The position numbers were made by a program, and so were the translations under genes. From contig NC_092562.1 in NCBI RefSeq assembly GCF_037975245.1, forward strand, positions 28,533,554 through 28,597,553: 64,000 nucleotides of DNA, written 5' to 3'. The notes beneath the pieces were generated by a model that saw nothing but the letters and a program-made list of their open reading frames with translations, was not told the DNA's origin and did not search any database. The stretch's first letter is position 1. Each line of letters begins with the position of its first letter. Below are positions 23,310 through 34,150 of the stretch, piece by piece. This DNA is from Apostichopus japonicus. Its lineage: Eukaryota > Echinodermata > Holothuroidea > Aspidochirotida > Stichopodidae.

Positions 23310-24092
23310 GGGCGAATTTTTTTCCCCAAACAGGTTTGCAAATGTGCGTAAATAGTCGTACATGATTGGTCGGAAAGTTACGTCATCACCATAGAAACCT
23401 TCACTTCGAGGTTCTGCAGCCATTTGTTGCAACGAAGATATACCCGTTCGAAATTACCTGTAGCTTTCCGTACATATATTTAGATATGTTTGGAATTGGT
23501 TTAGACGTATTTAGCACACTAGTATTGTATGATCTACTTTGATCGAAGTTTCTGTGAAGGCATTAATCGATAACATCGCACAGTGAAAGTTTCGTACAGG
23601 GTAGAGACCCTATAGTAGGTCTCTAGTACAGGGTACATCACACATGCGCTCTAGGCCTATATGTATTATAACTCTGTACACAGTGCAGTGAAGGAAATAT
23701 CATACTATACACTATACTGTTTTGCGTATATTCATTCAAGACTCGTGAACTCGCGTCGTGAATTTTGCTTTTAGTGTAGGCCTACCCTTTACACGAAACA
23801 AATTCTGATTTCAATAGAACGGCTCACGAATCGTGGATAACGTAAACACGAACCAAAAAGAATGTAGCGTATGTATCATAAGTGAGGTCAACATGTAATC
23901 CAAGCATTACAAGTAAAGTTAGAGCGTTTGAAGGGAAACCCCTTAACTATACTTAATCAAGAGTCAGTGTGTAACTCAGTATATGTCTTCGAACTTCCAA
24001 GCGATGTTAATATTGATGCTAACATCACGAGCAATCTGATTGGCTGAAAACTCCGTAATTGCAAACCTGTTTGGGGAAAAAAAAATCGCGGG
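23310..24092. repeat. Inverted-repeat pair (about 33 bp arms, 0.75 kb apart)
   Basis: The left arm (23310-23342) reads CGAATTTTTTTCCCC then AAACAGGTTTGCAAATG. The right arm (24057-24092) is its inverse, TTGCAAACCTGTTTGGGG then AAAAAAAAATCGCG. The outer CG(C)GATTTTTTTTCCCC text is shared with the pair at 13865/14672, with similar spacing. These look like termini of small non-autonomous elements. I did not find a convincing target duplication. Confidence 0.5.
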
Positions 24093-24295
24093 TGGGAGAG
24101 AAGGATACTGGCTACCTTGGACACTTGAGATTTGGTCTCGTCGGCCATTGTAACTAAGGCGTACCACAAGTATTTGTTTTATTGACTTTCAAACTAAATT
24201 TGTAAATTTCCAAAGTCGCTAGAGCAAAGCTCGATCTGTCGTTTTCGCACTGGTCAGATATATGTCACCACAGAATTGCTTTTACAGCTTTCGTT

Positions 24296-24550
24296 AAGAA
24301 TAAGACGGTATAACGTGGTTAAGCCGGCGTCTCCCATGTCATGAGATTCCCGGTTCGATTCTCCGCCGACAGCAATGTGTGTCGTCTGGCAAGGGTGTTG
24401 TTCAATAACAACTTCCCGACATGGACGTTAAATGGATGTGTGCCGAGAGATTGGCTTCGGTCAGCTTGCGAGTCTACAGCCTCCATGGCTTCTTTCGCGA
24501 GTTCCTGCTTGCGGGAAGATCACATAATACATATACATACATACAAAACA
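24296..24550 (+). mobile_element. tRNA-derived SINE, Deu-domain-like body
   Basis: The head carries a degenerate box A (TAACGTGGTTAAGCCGGC, about 24311) and a strong box B (GGTTCGATTC, 24352-24361) at the spacing of a Pol III tRNA promoter. A body of about 150 bp follows, with CCCGACATGGACGTTAAATG, GAGAGATTGGCTTCGGTCAG and CTACAGCCTCCATGGCTTCT, then CGCGAGTTCCTGC. The last part closely resembles the central region of Deu-domain SINEs such as the coelacanth LF-SINE as I remember it. The end is an ACATACATAC-type tail. tRNA headed structure is seen directly. Deu-domain assignment is from memory. The open frame through it is not a gene. Confidence 0.75.
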
Positions 24551-24803
24551 TCATGCTCCTTTAATTCAGTTAATTCTTCACAGAGTACTTACAATACATT
24601 TCATTTACTTTTCATTTGCATCATTAACTCATCCCGCTGTTTTCACCATGTCTCACCACTATCTTTTATTTCAGAAGCTCAGAAAATGACTGATGCAGAT
24701 ATCTCAGCGTTATTCTTTCCATCTTTGAGGCTACCAGTTCTTCTCTCTCTCTCCGCATTATTACCTCAGGTCTACAGGTTACACAACAACCAACACGTAG
24801 GAA

Positions 24804-26043
24804 CATGGGCGGCGATCATGGGGGGGGGGGGGGGGACATGTCCCCTTAATATTTTAGGTGGGGGATATAGTATCTAATATCCCCCAATACTTGGTGGCAT
24901 AGTATTTTTGTGTGGCTATAAATAGAAAATAATGCGTGAGAATATTTATCCAAATCATATTTGGCGGTGGCTAAAACTTCATCCAAGACATGCTGCATGA
25001 GGTAAATGACTCTTCGTGGTCTTTTTGTGACTTGTGACCGTATAGCATGTTGTCACACATGATTACTATCATAATGTCTTTACATCTCTTGTGTATAAGT
25101 GTAATTATTTACGTACAATCATTTCATTTATTTGTTTTTCACAACATGCATTTAAACGTTTACAAATAACAAGTAACATGAAGTATAGTAGTGGATAATA
25201 TATGAAGTGAAGGAAGCACATGATGCACATCGATATGGGTTCAATGGGTTTCCATTTGGCCTGTTTCCTACAAGATTTCTAACCACAGGCGCGTAGCGAA
25301 GGGGCAGACCGCCCCCCCCCCTCCCTTGAGCATATTTTTGTAATTATTTTTTAAGATATCGAAGTTTTATAGTTTATAGTAGCCGTTATAAGAGGTTTCA
25401 ATATTTGTACACCAATAAATAAACTGTTTCTGAATTTCGAAAATTTCCTGACCAACATTCTTCATCATATTTCCCTCTACTCGTGCAATTTTTACCAGTC
25501 TGTTAGGGATTGAAGTTTTTTTTTTCTATATTGGTTGTCCATAGATGATATTTTGTGCAACATTATGGGCATGTTTTGAAGGGAATTTATTTTTAAATTC
25601 TGAACAAATAATGGGCTTAAAACCTTGAAAAGTGGGGCTGACGGGTATTGTGGGCCGTTACGTAGTGTTACCTACAAACGCAATGAGCCACAGGAGATGC
25701 GATGAGGTCGAACAGGATGTGTGACTGGTGACAGTCTTGAAAAGGGTTATGGATGATAGAAAAAAAGCTATTGGGAAAAACTTGGTTCTCAGGCAAAAGT
25801 GTACATCTGGTTGGTCATTTTCAAGCCAGAGAAGTGCCATTTCCGGTGATCTGGGGGGGGGGGGGCTATCAAAACCAGAAATTTTCTTGTACGCTGCGCG
25901 CCAACCGAGGGTGGCTCCCCGCTTAGATATTAATATACAAAATATCACGAAGGGCGCGAACAATGTTAGGGATGCACCCAAGCAAATGCCCCCCCCCCCC
26001 CCTCAAAAAAAAAATATATATTTGAAACAAATCGCCGCCCCTG
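24804..26043. mobile_element. Non-autonomous hAT-like element A (1240 bp) with exact 8-bp target duplication
   Basis: The ends are CATGGGCGGCGAT (left) and, read inward from the right, CAGGGGCGGCGATTTG. CGTAGGAA lies immediately outside both ends (24796-24803 and 26044-26051), an exact 8-bp target duplication. CAGGGG termini with 8-bp duplications are the hallmark of hAT elements. No transposase frame is present. The left end has nested inverted repeats of GGGGACATGTCCCC and AATATTTTAGGTGGGG type. The same family recurs at 28147-29380. An internal CAGGCGCGTAGCGAAGG near 25287 resembles another hAT terminus, suggesting an older nested copy. Confidence 0.85.
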
Positions 26044-26270
26044 CGTAGGAACACTCCCTCCAGGGCTACAGAGAGAGTGGAACCGAGTACTACACATCAC
26101 CTCCATCCGTCTCATCAACATATCATTACCAAACACTGCCAATCGTCCTTAGATAGCCCAAACCCCCAACAATGAACACTGAACTCACAGAAAGAAGAAA
26201 ATGATTGACCTTCTGAAAAGACGCAAACGTATATGGCAAGCCAAATGCTCAATAAATCAAGAAACATGGA

Positions 26271-26452
26271 TTTTCGGTCGAAAAACCATGATTATCGACC
26301 GATAAACCATGTTTATCACTAGAAAAACCATGTTTATCGACCGAAAAACCATGTTTATCGACCGATAAACATGGTTTTTCACCGAAAAACCATGGTTATC
26401 GGCAGATATCGGCATGTTTATCGGCAATAAATCATGTTTTTCTATTTGGCGA
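26271..26452. repeat. Array of self-complementary about 20-bp units, left
   Basis: About nine units of AAACCATGTTTATCGACCG, in both orientations, so almost any two units can pair. The same units form a second array at about 29905-30090. Foldback-type elements have long termini built of short tandem repeats. That comparison is inference. Confidence 0.75.
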
Positions 26453-27758
26453 CTGATGAAAATTTACCGGAACTACTTCCAAAACTCTACATGTTATGTT
26501 AGTATATATATGATAAATCTTTAGTTCCGAAGCCGGATGTGGGCAAGCCGTACGCAAACTTCGTATGGGCCCGGTCCTTTCCATAATTAGGAACAACGAA
26601 ATATGGCCCCTGTTACCGATGTGAAACTGTTCATGGTGTGCACCAGGTTGTATCTCCTGATAAATTCTGTGTTAGCGCCTTTGCCGCGTAGAGAGCAGAG
26701 AGTATCAAATTCCCAACCCTCTGTTGACAATTTCATACACAGACTTTCCAGCTTACTGCGGAATTTTTGTACTGTAATGTAAATAAAATCTTATATAGCG
26801 CACTATACGCGCGATGCATCTGTGCGCTTTACAAACAATCTAGAAAATACAATGCCAAAACAGGTTTGACTTTGTTTAGCCATTGGACTATTGTAAGCCT
26901 TTACATTATGCAGTTAGGCTATTTCCATAGAGTTATAAACGAGTTCCTATTATGCTCAATGGCTGTTTCCTATAACTTTAACGGTCTTCTGTATACACGG
27001 GCGGCGATTTGTTTCAAATATTGGGGGGGGGGGGGGGGAATTGGCTTGGGTGCCGGCGGGTAGCATCTTTCATCCCCAAAATTGTTCGCACGCTTCATGG
27101 TATTTTGTATATATACATATATACTGGTTGCTACAGCCCTATATTTTCCTTTTTTATCGGCAATCCAAATTTCATTACGGATGCGGTCCGTCTAGCTAAT
27201 TCATTTCGAAAAGTCAAAACAACTTTTGGTGAAAGTCTTTGATGTTTTTTGGTGATATTTAGAAACAAATTGTGACACGGTTAGACAGGTTGCGTAGCGA
27301 GGAATTTGCCAAGGAAGGGACCAAGCTTGTACGTAAACCACCTAAGCGTAGCGACACCATGAGTTGGCGCGAAGAGTATAAGAAAATTTAGGCCGAAAAT
27401 TGCTCCCACATTGCTGGAAATGGCACTTCCCAGGCCTTGTTAGTTGCATATCATGCTATAATGGAAAAGTTTCTTGAGATAACAAAATCAACCTGCAATT
27501 GGTCGTAATATGACCTCTTTTTACCAATTACTGTAGTTTGCAACGCCTGCCACATATTTTTTCTTAGCATGAGGGTCTTTGTGTGAACGCTGTAAGATGA
27601 ACTACACTGTAGACATGAACATATCCACACAGTGTTTATACAAAGAGCCTAATGGTGTTAAGAAGCTACGCAGGATAATTGTACAGTCTAGAACAGGTTG
27701 ATTTACGACCGTGTCAGATCGATGACGGTGTACTATAACTAAGCCTGTGCGTTGCCGA
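26453..27758. other. Repeat-derived spacer with a hAT terminal fragment
   Basis: At 26996-27446 lies a fragment of the element-A family in reverse orientation. It begins CACGGGCGGCGATTTG and continues with the family's 90-bp GTGCCATTTCC...CGCGCCAAC module on the minus strand (27344-27430). Its other terminus is missing. The rest shows nothing recognisable. Confidence 0.6.
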
Positions 27759-29825
27759 CAGTGGCGTAGCTACGGGGGGGCCTGGGGGGGCCGAGGCCCC
27801 CCCATGAAATCGGCCGGCCCCCCCACTGGCCCCCCCACTGGGAATGGGGTAAAAAAAAACACTCATCAGTGCGATTCGCTAATATTTTTTGTTCAATTAT
27901 TTGGGAAATAGAGTTACACAATTTTCTCGTCTGCATCTGGCAGAATAAGAATAATACAATATCTGTAGTAATCATGAGAATGGTCACACAGCATGGCATG
28001 GCAATGGTCGATGCGACCATACACCACGAACCTTGTTGTGCTGCGTGATAGCGATATCTGCTGAAAATATGTTCAGTGCTTCCACCTAGCGCAACAATCT
28101 ATCAAAAGATTGGCTCCGTTTGTTCTGAGCCGAGGTATCAGGTATTCATGGGCGGCGATCATGGGGGGGGGACGGGGGACATGTCCCCCCAATATTTTAG
28201 GTGGGGGGATATAGTATCTTATATCCCCCCCAATATTTGGTGGCATAGTTTTTTTTTAAGCATATGTTTTGTATTTTTTTATGATATCGCTAGTAATTTC
28301 AAAATAGAAAATGCTTAGATGCAACTTGCAAGGCCTGGGAAGTGCCATTTCCAGCGATCTGGGAAGCATTTTCGGCCAAAATTTTCTTTTGCGCTTCGCG
28401 CCAACTCATGGTGGCGATACGCTTAGAAAGTCTGGGTACAAGCTTTGCCCCTCCCTTGGCAAATTCCTCGCAAAGCGCCTGTCTAACCGTGTCACATATT
28501 TGTTACTATATATGACCGAAAGTAGTTTTTACTTTTTTTTCTCGAAATGAATAGCTAGACGGACCGCATCCGTAATGAAATTTGGTTTGCATCTTGTGTA
28601 TGAGTGTAAGTACGTACAATCATACATAGGATCCACATCGATATTGGTTCACTGGGTTTCCATTTGGCCTGTTTCCTACAAGATTTCTAACCGCAGGTGC
28701 GTAGCCAAGGGAGGGGGGGTGAAGGGGTGGAGACCGCCCTCCCCCTCGAGCATATTTTTTTGGTATTTTCTATGATATCGAAGTTATAGCCGTTATAAGA
28801 GGTTTTAATATTTGTACACCAATAATTTAACTGTGTCTGAAATTTCGAAAATCCCTTGACCAACATTCTTCATCATAGTATACTTCCCTCTACACCCGTA
28901 CAATTTTGACCGGTCTGTTAGTGGTTGAGGGGGGTTTTCTATATTGGTTGTCCATAGATGAAATTTAGTGCAACATTATGGGTATGTTTTGAAATGAATT
29001 TATTATTCAAATTCTGAACAAATAATGGGCTTAAAACCTTGAAAAGTGGGGCTGACGGGTATTGTGGGGCGTTACGTAGAATTACCTACAAATGCAATGA
29101 GGTCGAACATGATGTGTGACTGGTGACAATCTTGACAAAAGGTTATGAATGAAAAAAAAAACTGTTAGGAAAAACTTGGTTCTCAGGCAAAAGTGTACAT
29201 CTGGTTGGTCATTTTCAAGCCCGAGAAGTGCCATTTCCGGTGATCTGGGGGGCTATCAAAACCAGAAATTTTCTTGTACGCTGCGCGCCAACCAATGGTG
29301 GCGCTCCGCTTTGACAGTAATTCGCCTGCATCCAAGCAGATGTCCCCCCTACCAATATTTGAAACAGATCGCCGCCCCTGCAGGTATTCATATATTGCCT
29401 CGAGTCAAATGAATATATGTCATTGAATATTCCACAAAACAACTTTTTTATGGCCACGAAACTGTCGAAACAGGATTTTCCACTACTGGTAGAGATATAA
29501 AATATTGGGAATTCTGAAATTCCTGCAAATGATGCCAACTTCCCTCAAGTTAAAAGTCTGGTTGAGTTGGCAAGGCCAGTCAGCATGAAAGAGAAAAAAC
29601 TTTTTTTGCATTTCTGTCACCAAAGTTGCACATCTTTTTGGTTGCTATTTTGCCTCACAGGTGCCATCTCCTGCGATCTGGGGGGTGCTGAAATCTCAAA
29701 TTTTCTCTGTACGCTCCGCGCCAACCATGGTGGCGCTCCGCTTAGATAGTAACCTCCGGCCCCCCCACTAGAAAGAACAGCCCCCCCATGGCCCCCCCAC
29801 TCAAAAAATCCTAGCTACGCCACTG
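27759..29825. mobile_element. Non-autonomous hAT-like element B, host of a nested element A copy
   Basis: The left end is CAGTGGCGTAGCTACGG. The right end read inward is CAGTGGCGTAGCTAGGA. GTTGCCGA flanks both (27751-27758 and 29826-29833), an exact 8-bp duplication. Removing the nested element (28147-29380) and one copy of its duplication leaves about 825 bp. C- and G-runs lie just inside both ends. No transposase frame was found. The empty target site would have read GTGCGTTGCCGATTATTATT. Confidence 0.88.
28147..29380. mobile_element. hAT-like element A, second copy (1234 bp), nested in element B
   Basis: The ends CATGGGCGGCGATC and (inward from the right) CAGGGGCGGCGATCTG match the copy at 24804-26043. 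CAGGTATT flanks both sides (28139-28146 and 29381-29388). It carries the same internal parts in the same order as the other copy, with an extra segment near 28318-28600 that also occurs in the reverse fragment at 26996-27446. The nesting shows it inserted after element B. Confidence 0.88.
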
Positions 29826-29904
29826 GTTGCCGATTATTATTCCGCACTTGTCCATATGCGGACTGTGCGGGACCGTAGCTATGTTTTTACGCGATAACAT
29901 AAAC

Positions 29905-30090
29905 ATAACATAAACATGGTTTATCGGCGATAAACCATGTTTCTAGACCGATAAACATGGTTTATCGGCGAAAACCTTGTCATCGCTCGAAAAACTATGT
30001 TTATCGCTTGAAAACATGGATTATCGCAGATAAACATGGATTGTCACAGATAAACCATGTTTATCTATCGAGAAACATGGTTTACTTGTC
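29905..30090. repeat. Array of self-complementary about 20-bp units, right
   Basis: The units are AAACATGGTTTATCGGCGA, AAACCATGTTTATCGCTTG and variants in both orientations, the same unit family as the array at 26271-26452. It lies just to the right of element B. Confidence 0.75.
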
Positions 30091-31159
30091 GATCTGTCCG
30101 ATGCACACATATACTCTATAGGTGTAAAATTTTTAGTAATTGCTGGGGGACCCTCGGCCCGTCCCCTGGCTATAGACCACATTGTCACCCCAACCGCGTC
30201 TTCACGCCCCGTGAAAAGTGGAAGCAGTGAGTGTGAGTACCGGTAAGCGTAACACAACTTCGTCTTAGGCCAATGACTTGCCTCATTTCAGCCAGTTCTC
30301 CAACATCCCCTTACTTAGTGGCGGAGCGTCCATATATACAGTCAGGGGGCGGATGCCCCCCCCCCCTGACGGACTCAAATGGACTGCTAGCGCCCTTTTC
30401 AGCTTTTCACTACTTTTTACTTATTCGCGATTTTTGACTATTTTATTGCGCTCTCATATATACCTATTGACATTTGTTATATTCTGTTGGTGTAATTTTC
30501 CGACAAAATGGCGACGACACCTATTTATTCTCCGTTTATCTGCAAATTAGCAAGGCCCCGGAAAGGGTCATTTCCTGCAATCTAGGGAGTATCTTTACTC
30601 AAAAATTTTCTGTACGCTCCGCGCTAACCTGTGGTGGCGCTCCGCTTAGATAGTGTCCAGAGCCGTATATAGAGAGAGTTTGGCCAACTGGCGATTTGTG
30701 TCGTCACACGCAAACCATGGGCATCAAAATAGGTCCAGTTGTCGTTACCAGTTGCGCGAAACACGAAAAACACCACACACAATATATAGCAGCTTTGCAC
30801 ACTGTGCTCGTTGCGAACAAACGAAGCGACTCAGAATGTCAGATTTTGACAGGCATACGAGGAACAAAATGGATATCAGGTAATGAATTAGAGTATGCGT
30901 TAGTTAATGACATTTACGTTTATCTTCACACCTGAAATGCATAGAAAACTAGCTGAAAACCTGTCATTACACTTGTTTTATTTTACGCCTCATACTACTA
31001 GTCCTACTTTAGTCATACAAATGAAAAGCACACATCACAGTCCTGGCTAGGCTAGATTACAGACGCACAACTATAGCATCAGGCCTACATTAATAGATCC
31101 TTCAATTAAATAAAGTAGGCCTACACACAAAATGCAAATTTATGCTTCACTGATCTTTT

Positions 31160-31476
31160 CAGGTTTGCCAAAAGTAGTTGTACCAGAGGTCATTGTATTA
31201 AACTCCATAAGTTACATAGTAGGATTAATATTCGGCATAACTTTTTCTCTAAAGTCTAATACAACTTATACAAGGGTTGTGAATGGATGGAATGGTTTGC
31301 CTGAGAAGGTTGAATTGCAAGTAGTGTGAATGGGTTTAAGAATACTTTGGATGAGTACATTAAGCATTGTAATTGGGTATGACATTTGATGTCCCCGGTT
31401 TTATTCCTCTCATATAGTCTTAGGGTCCTTAATGGGGACTTGAGTGTCTCTCCTGGTCTTTTTTTCTACTAAACTA
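31160..31476 (+). mobile_element. LINE 3' tail (same family as 6634-7530)
   Basis: The reading includes TRVVNGWNGLPEKVE and NGFKNTLDEYIKHCNWV, the conserved end of a CR1/L2-like ORF2. A 3' UTR follows with GTCCTTAATGGGGACTTGAG, ending CTTTTTTTCTACTAAAC, nearly the same as the other copy. It is strongly 5'-truncated and lies inside the P-like element, so it is younger than that insertion. Confidence 0.8.
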
Positions 31477-32059
31477 TATACTTGAGTGTAGGAGTTAGCA
31501 ATAGTTGGGAGTCTGTGGGCAAACCTAAGACTGATATTGTGGTGTTAATTTCTCAGGAATGTACAGTAGTACTAGGCTATAGTAAGTGCAACAGATTGAA
31601 TGGGTCTGTCAAGAAAAAAAAAACCGGCAACAACTGAATACTGGTGTATGTCGTAGCTTATGTATTTTCCATTAACATATATACTATACGGTCATGTCCT
31701 TAATAAGGTTTCATGGATCACACTGACATAGTGTGCCTTCTTGTCAGTGTTGTCAACTGAGCACAGGGCTGATGACATCATTCAGTTTGTTATTATGCAG
31801 ACAGCAAATGGCCATAATGATAATTATTAATTGTTACTTATTCTTCATACTGCCCTTACTGGCCTTACCTGAACAGTGATGTATAAAAATGCAAGAAGTC
31901 GTTAAGCTTTTCATTTAAGAATCGTTTCAGCCTGTCCTATTTCAAACATATGATTGGCAGGTTTCCATGTTACATAGCTTATCAAAATGGAGCTGTTCTG
32001 TAAAGCAAGAAAATCACACATATGCATGCATACAAACACACTCATATAACAATTTCTGA

Positions 32060-32720
32060 ATATCTTTTCAGCTGCCCAAAGGTACTGGAATGCAAGCTCT
32101 GTTGGGTGAATTAAAAAACCCTCATTGTACTCTTTTATTATGGTCGGCGTAACTGGAACCAGCAATGATGGTGATGTGGATTTGACAGTACCTAGACAAG
32201 AATTCAATAGCTGCTTTGTGTTGAAGTGGGTTCAACTTGCTCAAGGCCATGACAGGATGACGACTAGACATCAGGATGAATTATCTGTTGCAGAGCTCTA
32301 TAAACCAGGCAGTTGTTAAAACATCCATTGGGTGACCCTCACAGTCTACCAGGCACTGCACCGCAGAAGCAAAATGAAGTGTGTGTGATACCTTCATCTT
32401 ATGAGAGTGCAATGGTATCAGTTTGGCCTCTATCAATTTGGCTTCAAGTCTTTGTTTTCTTAAAAGCTGAGAAGATCTTTCAGTGGTTTCACACTGACCT
32501 CTGTACTTGACAATTCATGTGTATTTGCCAGCTCAGGAGGAAGCCAGATTTTAATGACATTAACCAATGCTGACTTTTTTTTGGACATGTGGTACATCTG
32601 CAAGGAGGTGAAGGAAGCAGTTGGAGTTGCATGGATGTGGAATCTTGTTGATAGTCTGGCAGTCTTATCCACAGATTATCCCAAAGCTTCTCCACATTGC
32701 CACATTCAGAACTTATTACA
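32060..32720 (-). pseudogene. P-element-like transposase, C-terminal fragment
   Basis: Minus-strand frames read HMSKKKSALVNVIKIWLPPE, STEVSVKPLKDLLSF, then KMKVSHTLHFASAV, DVLTTAWFIELCNR, a stop, and SSRHPVMALSKLNPLQHKAA followed by IEFLSR. The order and the 'F..L.(N/S)SRHP' motif match the C-terminal part of P/THAP9-type transposases. At least one stop and several frame changes are present. The catalytic RNase H-like core upstream was not readable. Confidence 0.7.
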
Positions 32721-33239
32721 TTGATAAACTTGAAAATTGCAGGAATCTAACGAAGCACCAATCAAGGGAATTTGTTTGTATAATTATTGAAAGCTGTGAC
32801 CTTCTGATGTGACAGACTAATGTGAAATAAAGGGCAGTAGATTACCTTGTAAATGAACCTTGTTATTGTTTGATTGTATCTAATGTTTGCAAAATTTTAA
32901 GTTGCATGCTACCAATTGAAACATAATTCTTTCTCTATTAATGGGATATAAATACTTCTCCTTCAAGGGTGTGAAGACTCCCGCACAAAGAAACGTCTCA
33001 TGCCGGTTATCTGACCTAGTTTCGAATGCGGTGTAACAGAAGTGTTAGACACCACCATTGATCCCAGAAAATACACACACAGCTTGCTACCATCTGTAAA
33101 TAGACATTAGTGTACAGTCAATACAAACATCATGGTCAATACCCACAACACAGTGCACATAGCAGCGTGGACGTCTCAGGTCTAGATAAAAGATAACAAG
33201 GTATCAGGTTTCATTACTGTCTGCATTTTCTAGCGACAC

Positions 33240-33830
33240 AAAACCATACCATAATTAGCCTTGGCCTAGTGGTCTTAGAAATGTAGCCTAGGCCCCTGCT
33301 ACTTTGATAAATGATAGTTGACTGCATCCAAATCAAACCAAGGCCTAGGCTATACTTTTGAAGAAGAAAAAATTAGGCTGAATTCATGTTAGCCTAAAAA
33401 GGCTAGGCCAATGCTGACAATTAACACAAACCAAGATCATTTAACCATTTGGGCACATGTTTATGGCATACTAAAAGGGTCTATATAATTAGGCCTGTAT
33501 GTGTACACAACCCACAAGTTGCCAATGAGTATAGACCTAGCCTAACTAGTTTAGGCCTAGGCTACTTTGTTTTCCTTAGGCCTAGTTTAATTGGGCCTTA
33601 TACTGTGCCATATTATGTAATGTGCTATAACAGTTGTAGTAATAGCAAGAATGGTCCAGGTCTAACTAAGCCCAGGCTTAACCTATGCTTCGGGCTTAAC
33701 TAAGGATTAGGGCTTTACGTGATGCCTAGAGGCTAGCCCACCCTTTTACATTAAACTAAAGGGATACTTTTTTAGGCTAGGCATACAATAACTAGGAATT
33801 AGGATAACTATGTGCGACTGAAACTGTCAT
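33240..33830. other. AGGCCTA-dense stretch inside the P-like element
   Basis: Many overlapping copies of TAGGCCTAG, GGCCTA and TAGGCT occur. No gene is seen. This word is common across the window but densest here. Confidence 0.55.
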
Positions 33831-34034
33831 GCCTATGATTAGGAGAGCTGGCATAATGAAATCGAATTTGTGGATCGTAAAACGAGAGAGAATAGCCATG
33901 AATGTAATTACAGAAACCAGTCTGAACGTAAAATTCTCGCATTGCTTGTACATTACTCGTATTACACTAGGGCCTATGGCTAGTATGGGCCTAGCCTACA
34001 CAGACTTTTATCATTAGATCTCCATCTTGTTCTT

Positions 34035-34150
34035 TCTACTTCCAAAAAATTTCTCTTCTTTTATGGTCAGTCGGAAAATCAAACAACAATATCCATGTTC
34101 TGACCGATTGCAGCATCCCCAGCACCATTTCTTTCATAATTTCGTACTTT
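34035..34150 (-). pseudogene. THAP zinc-finger fragment of the P-like transposase
   Basis: One frame carries WCWGCCNRSEHGYC, the first Cys pair and N-rich loop of a THAP finger. The adjacent frame carries LFDFPTDHKRREIFWK, the F-x-F-P and R..W hallmark that follows. A single frame change separates the halves and a stop follows. The position near the right terminus and the minus orientation fit the N-terminus of a P-like transposase. Confidence 0.65.

Noticed and set aside
24118-24154. Possible minus-strand first exon MADETKSQVSK with donor AAG|GTAGCC
   Set aside because: Only eleven codons, with no later exon recognised. It falls at the edge of an inverted-repeat element.
24311-24365. tRNA gene
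   Set aside because: The A and B boxes are present, but the sequence continues into a SINE body and the cloverleaf does not close.
24341-24877. 178-codon plus-strand open frame
   Set aside because: It runs through a SINE, a spacer and the end of a hAT-like element. The composition and the glycine run come from repeats.
30838-30883. Possible plus-strand first exon MSDFDRHTRNKMDI with donor AG|GTAATG near the left end of the P-like element
   Set aside because: The transposase pieces of that element are on the minus strand with their 5' end on the right. No continuing exon was found on the plus strand.
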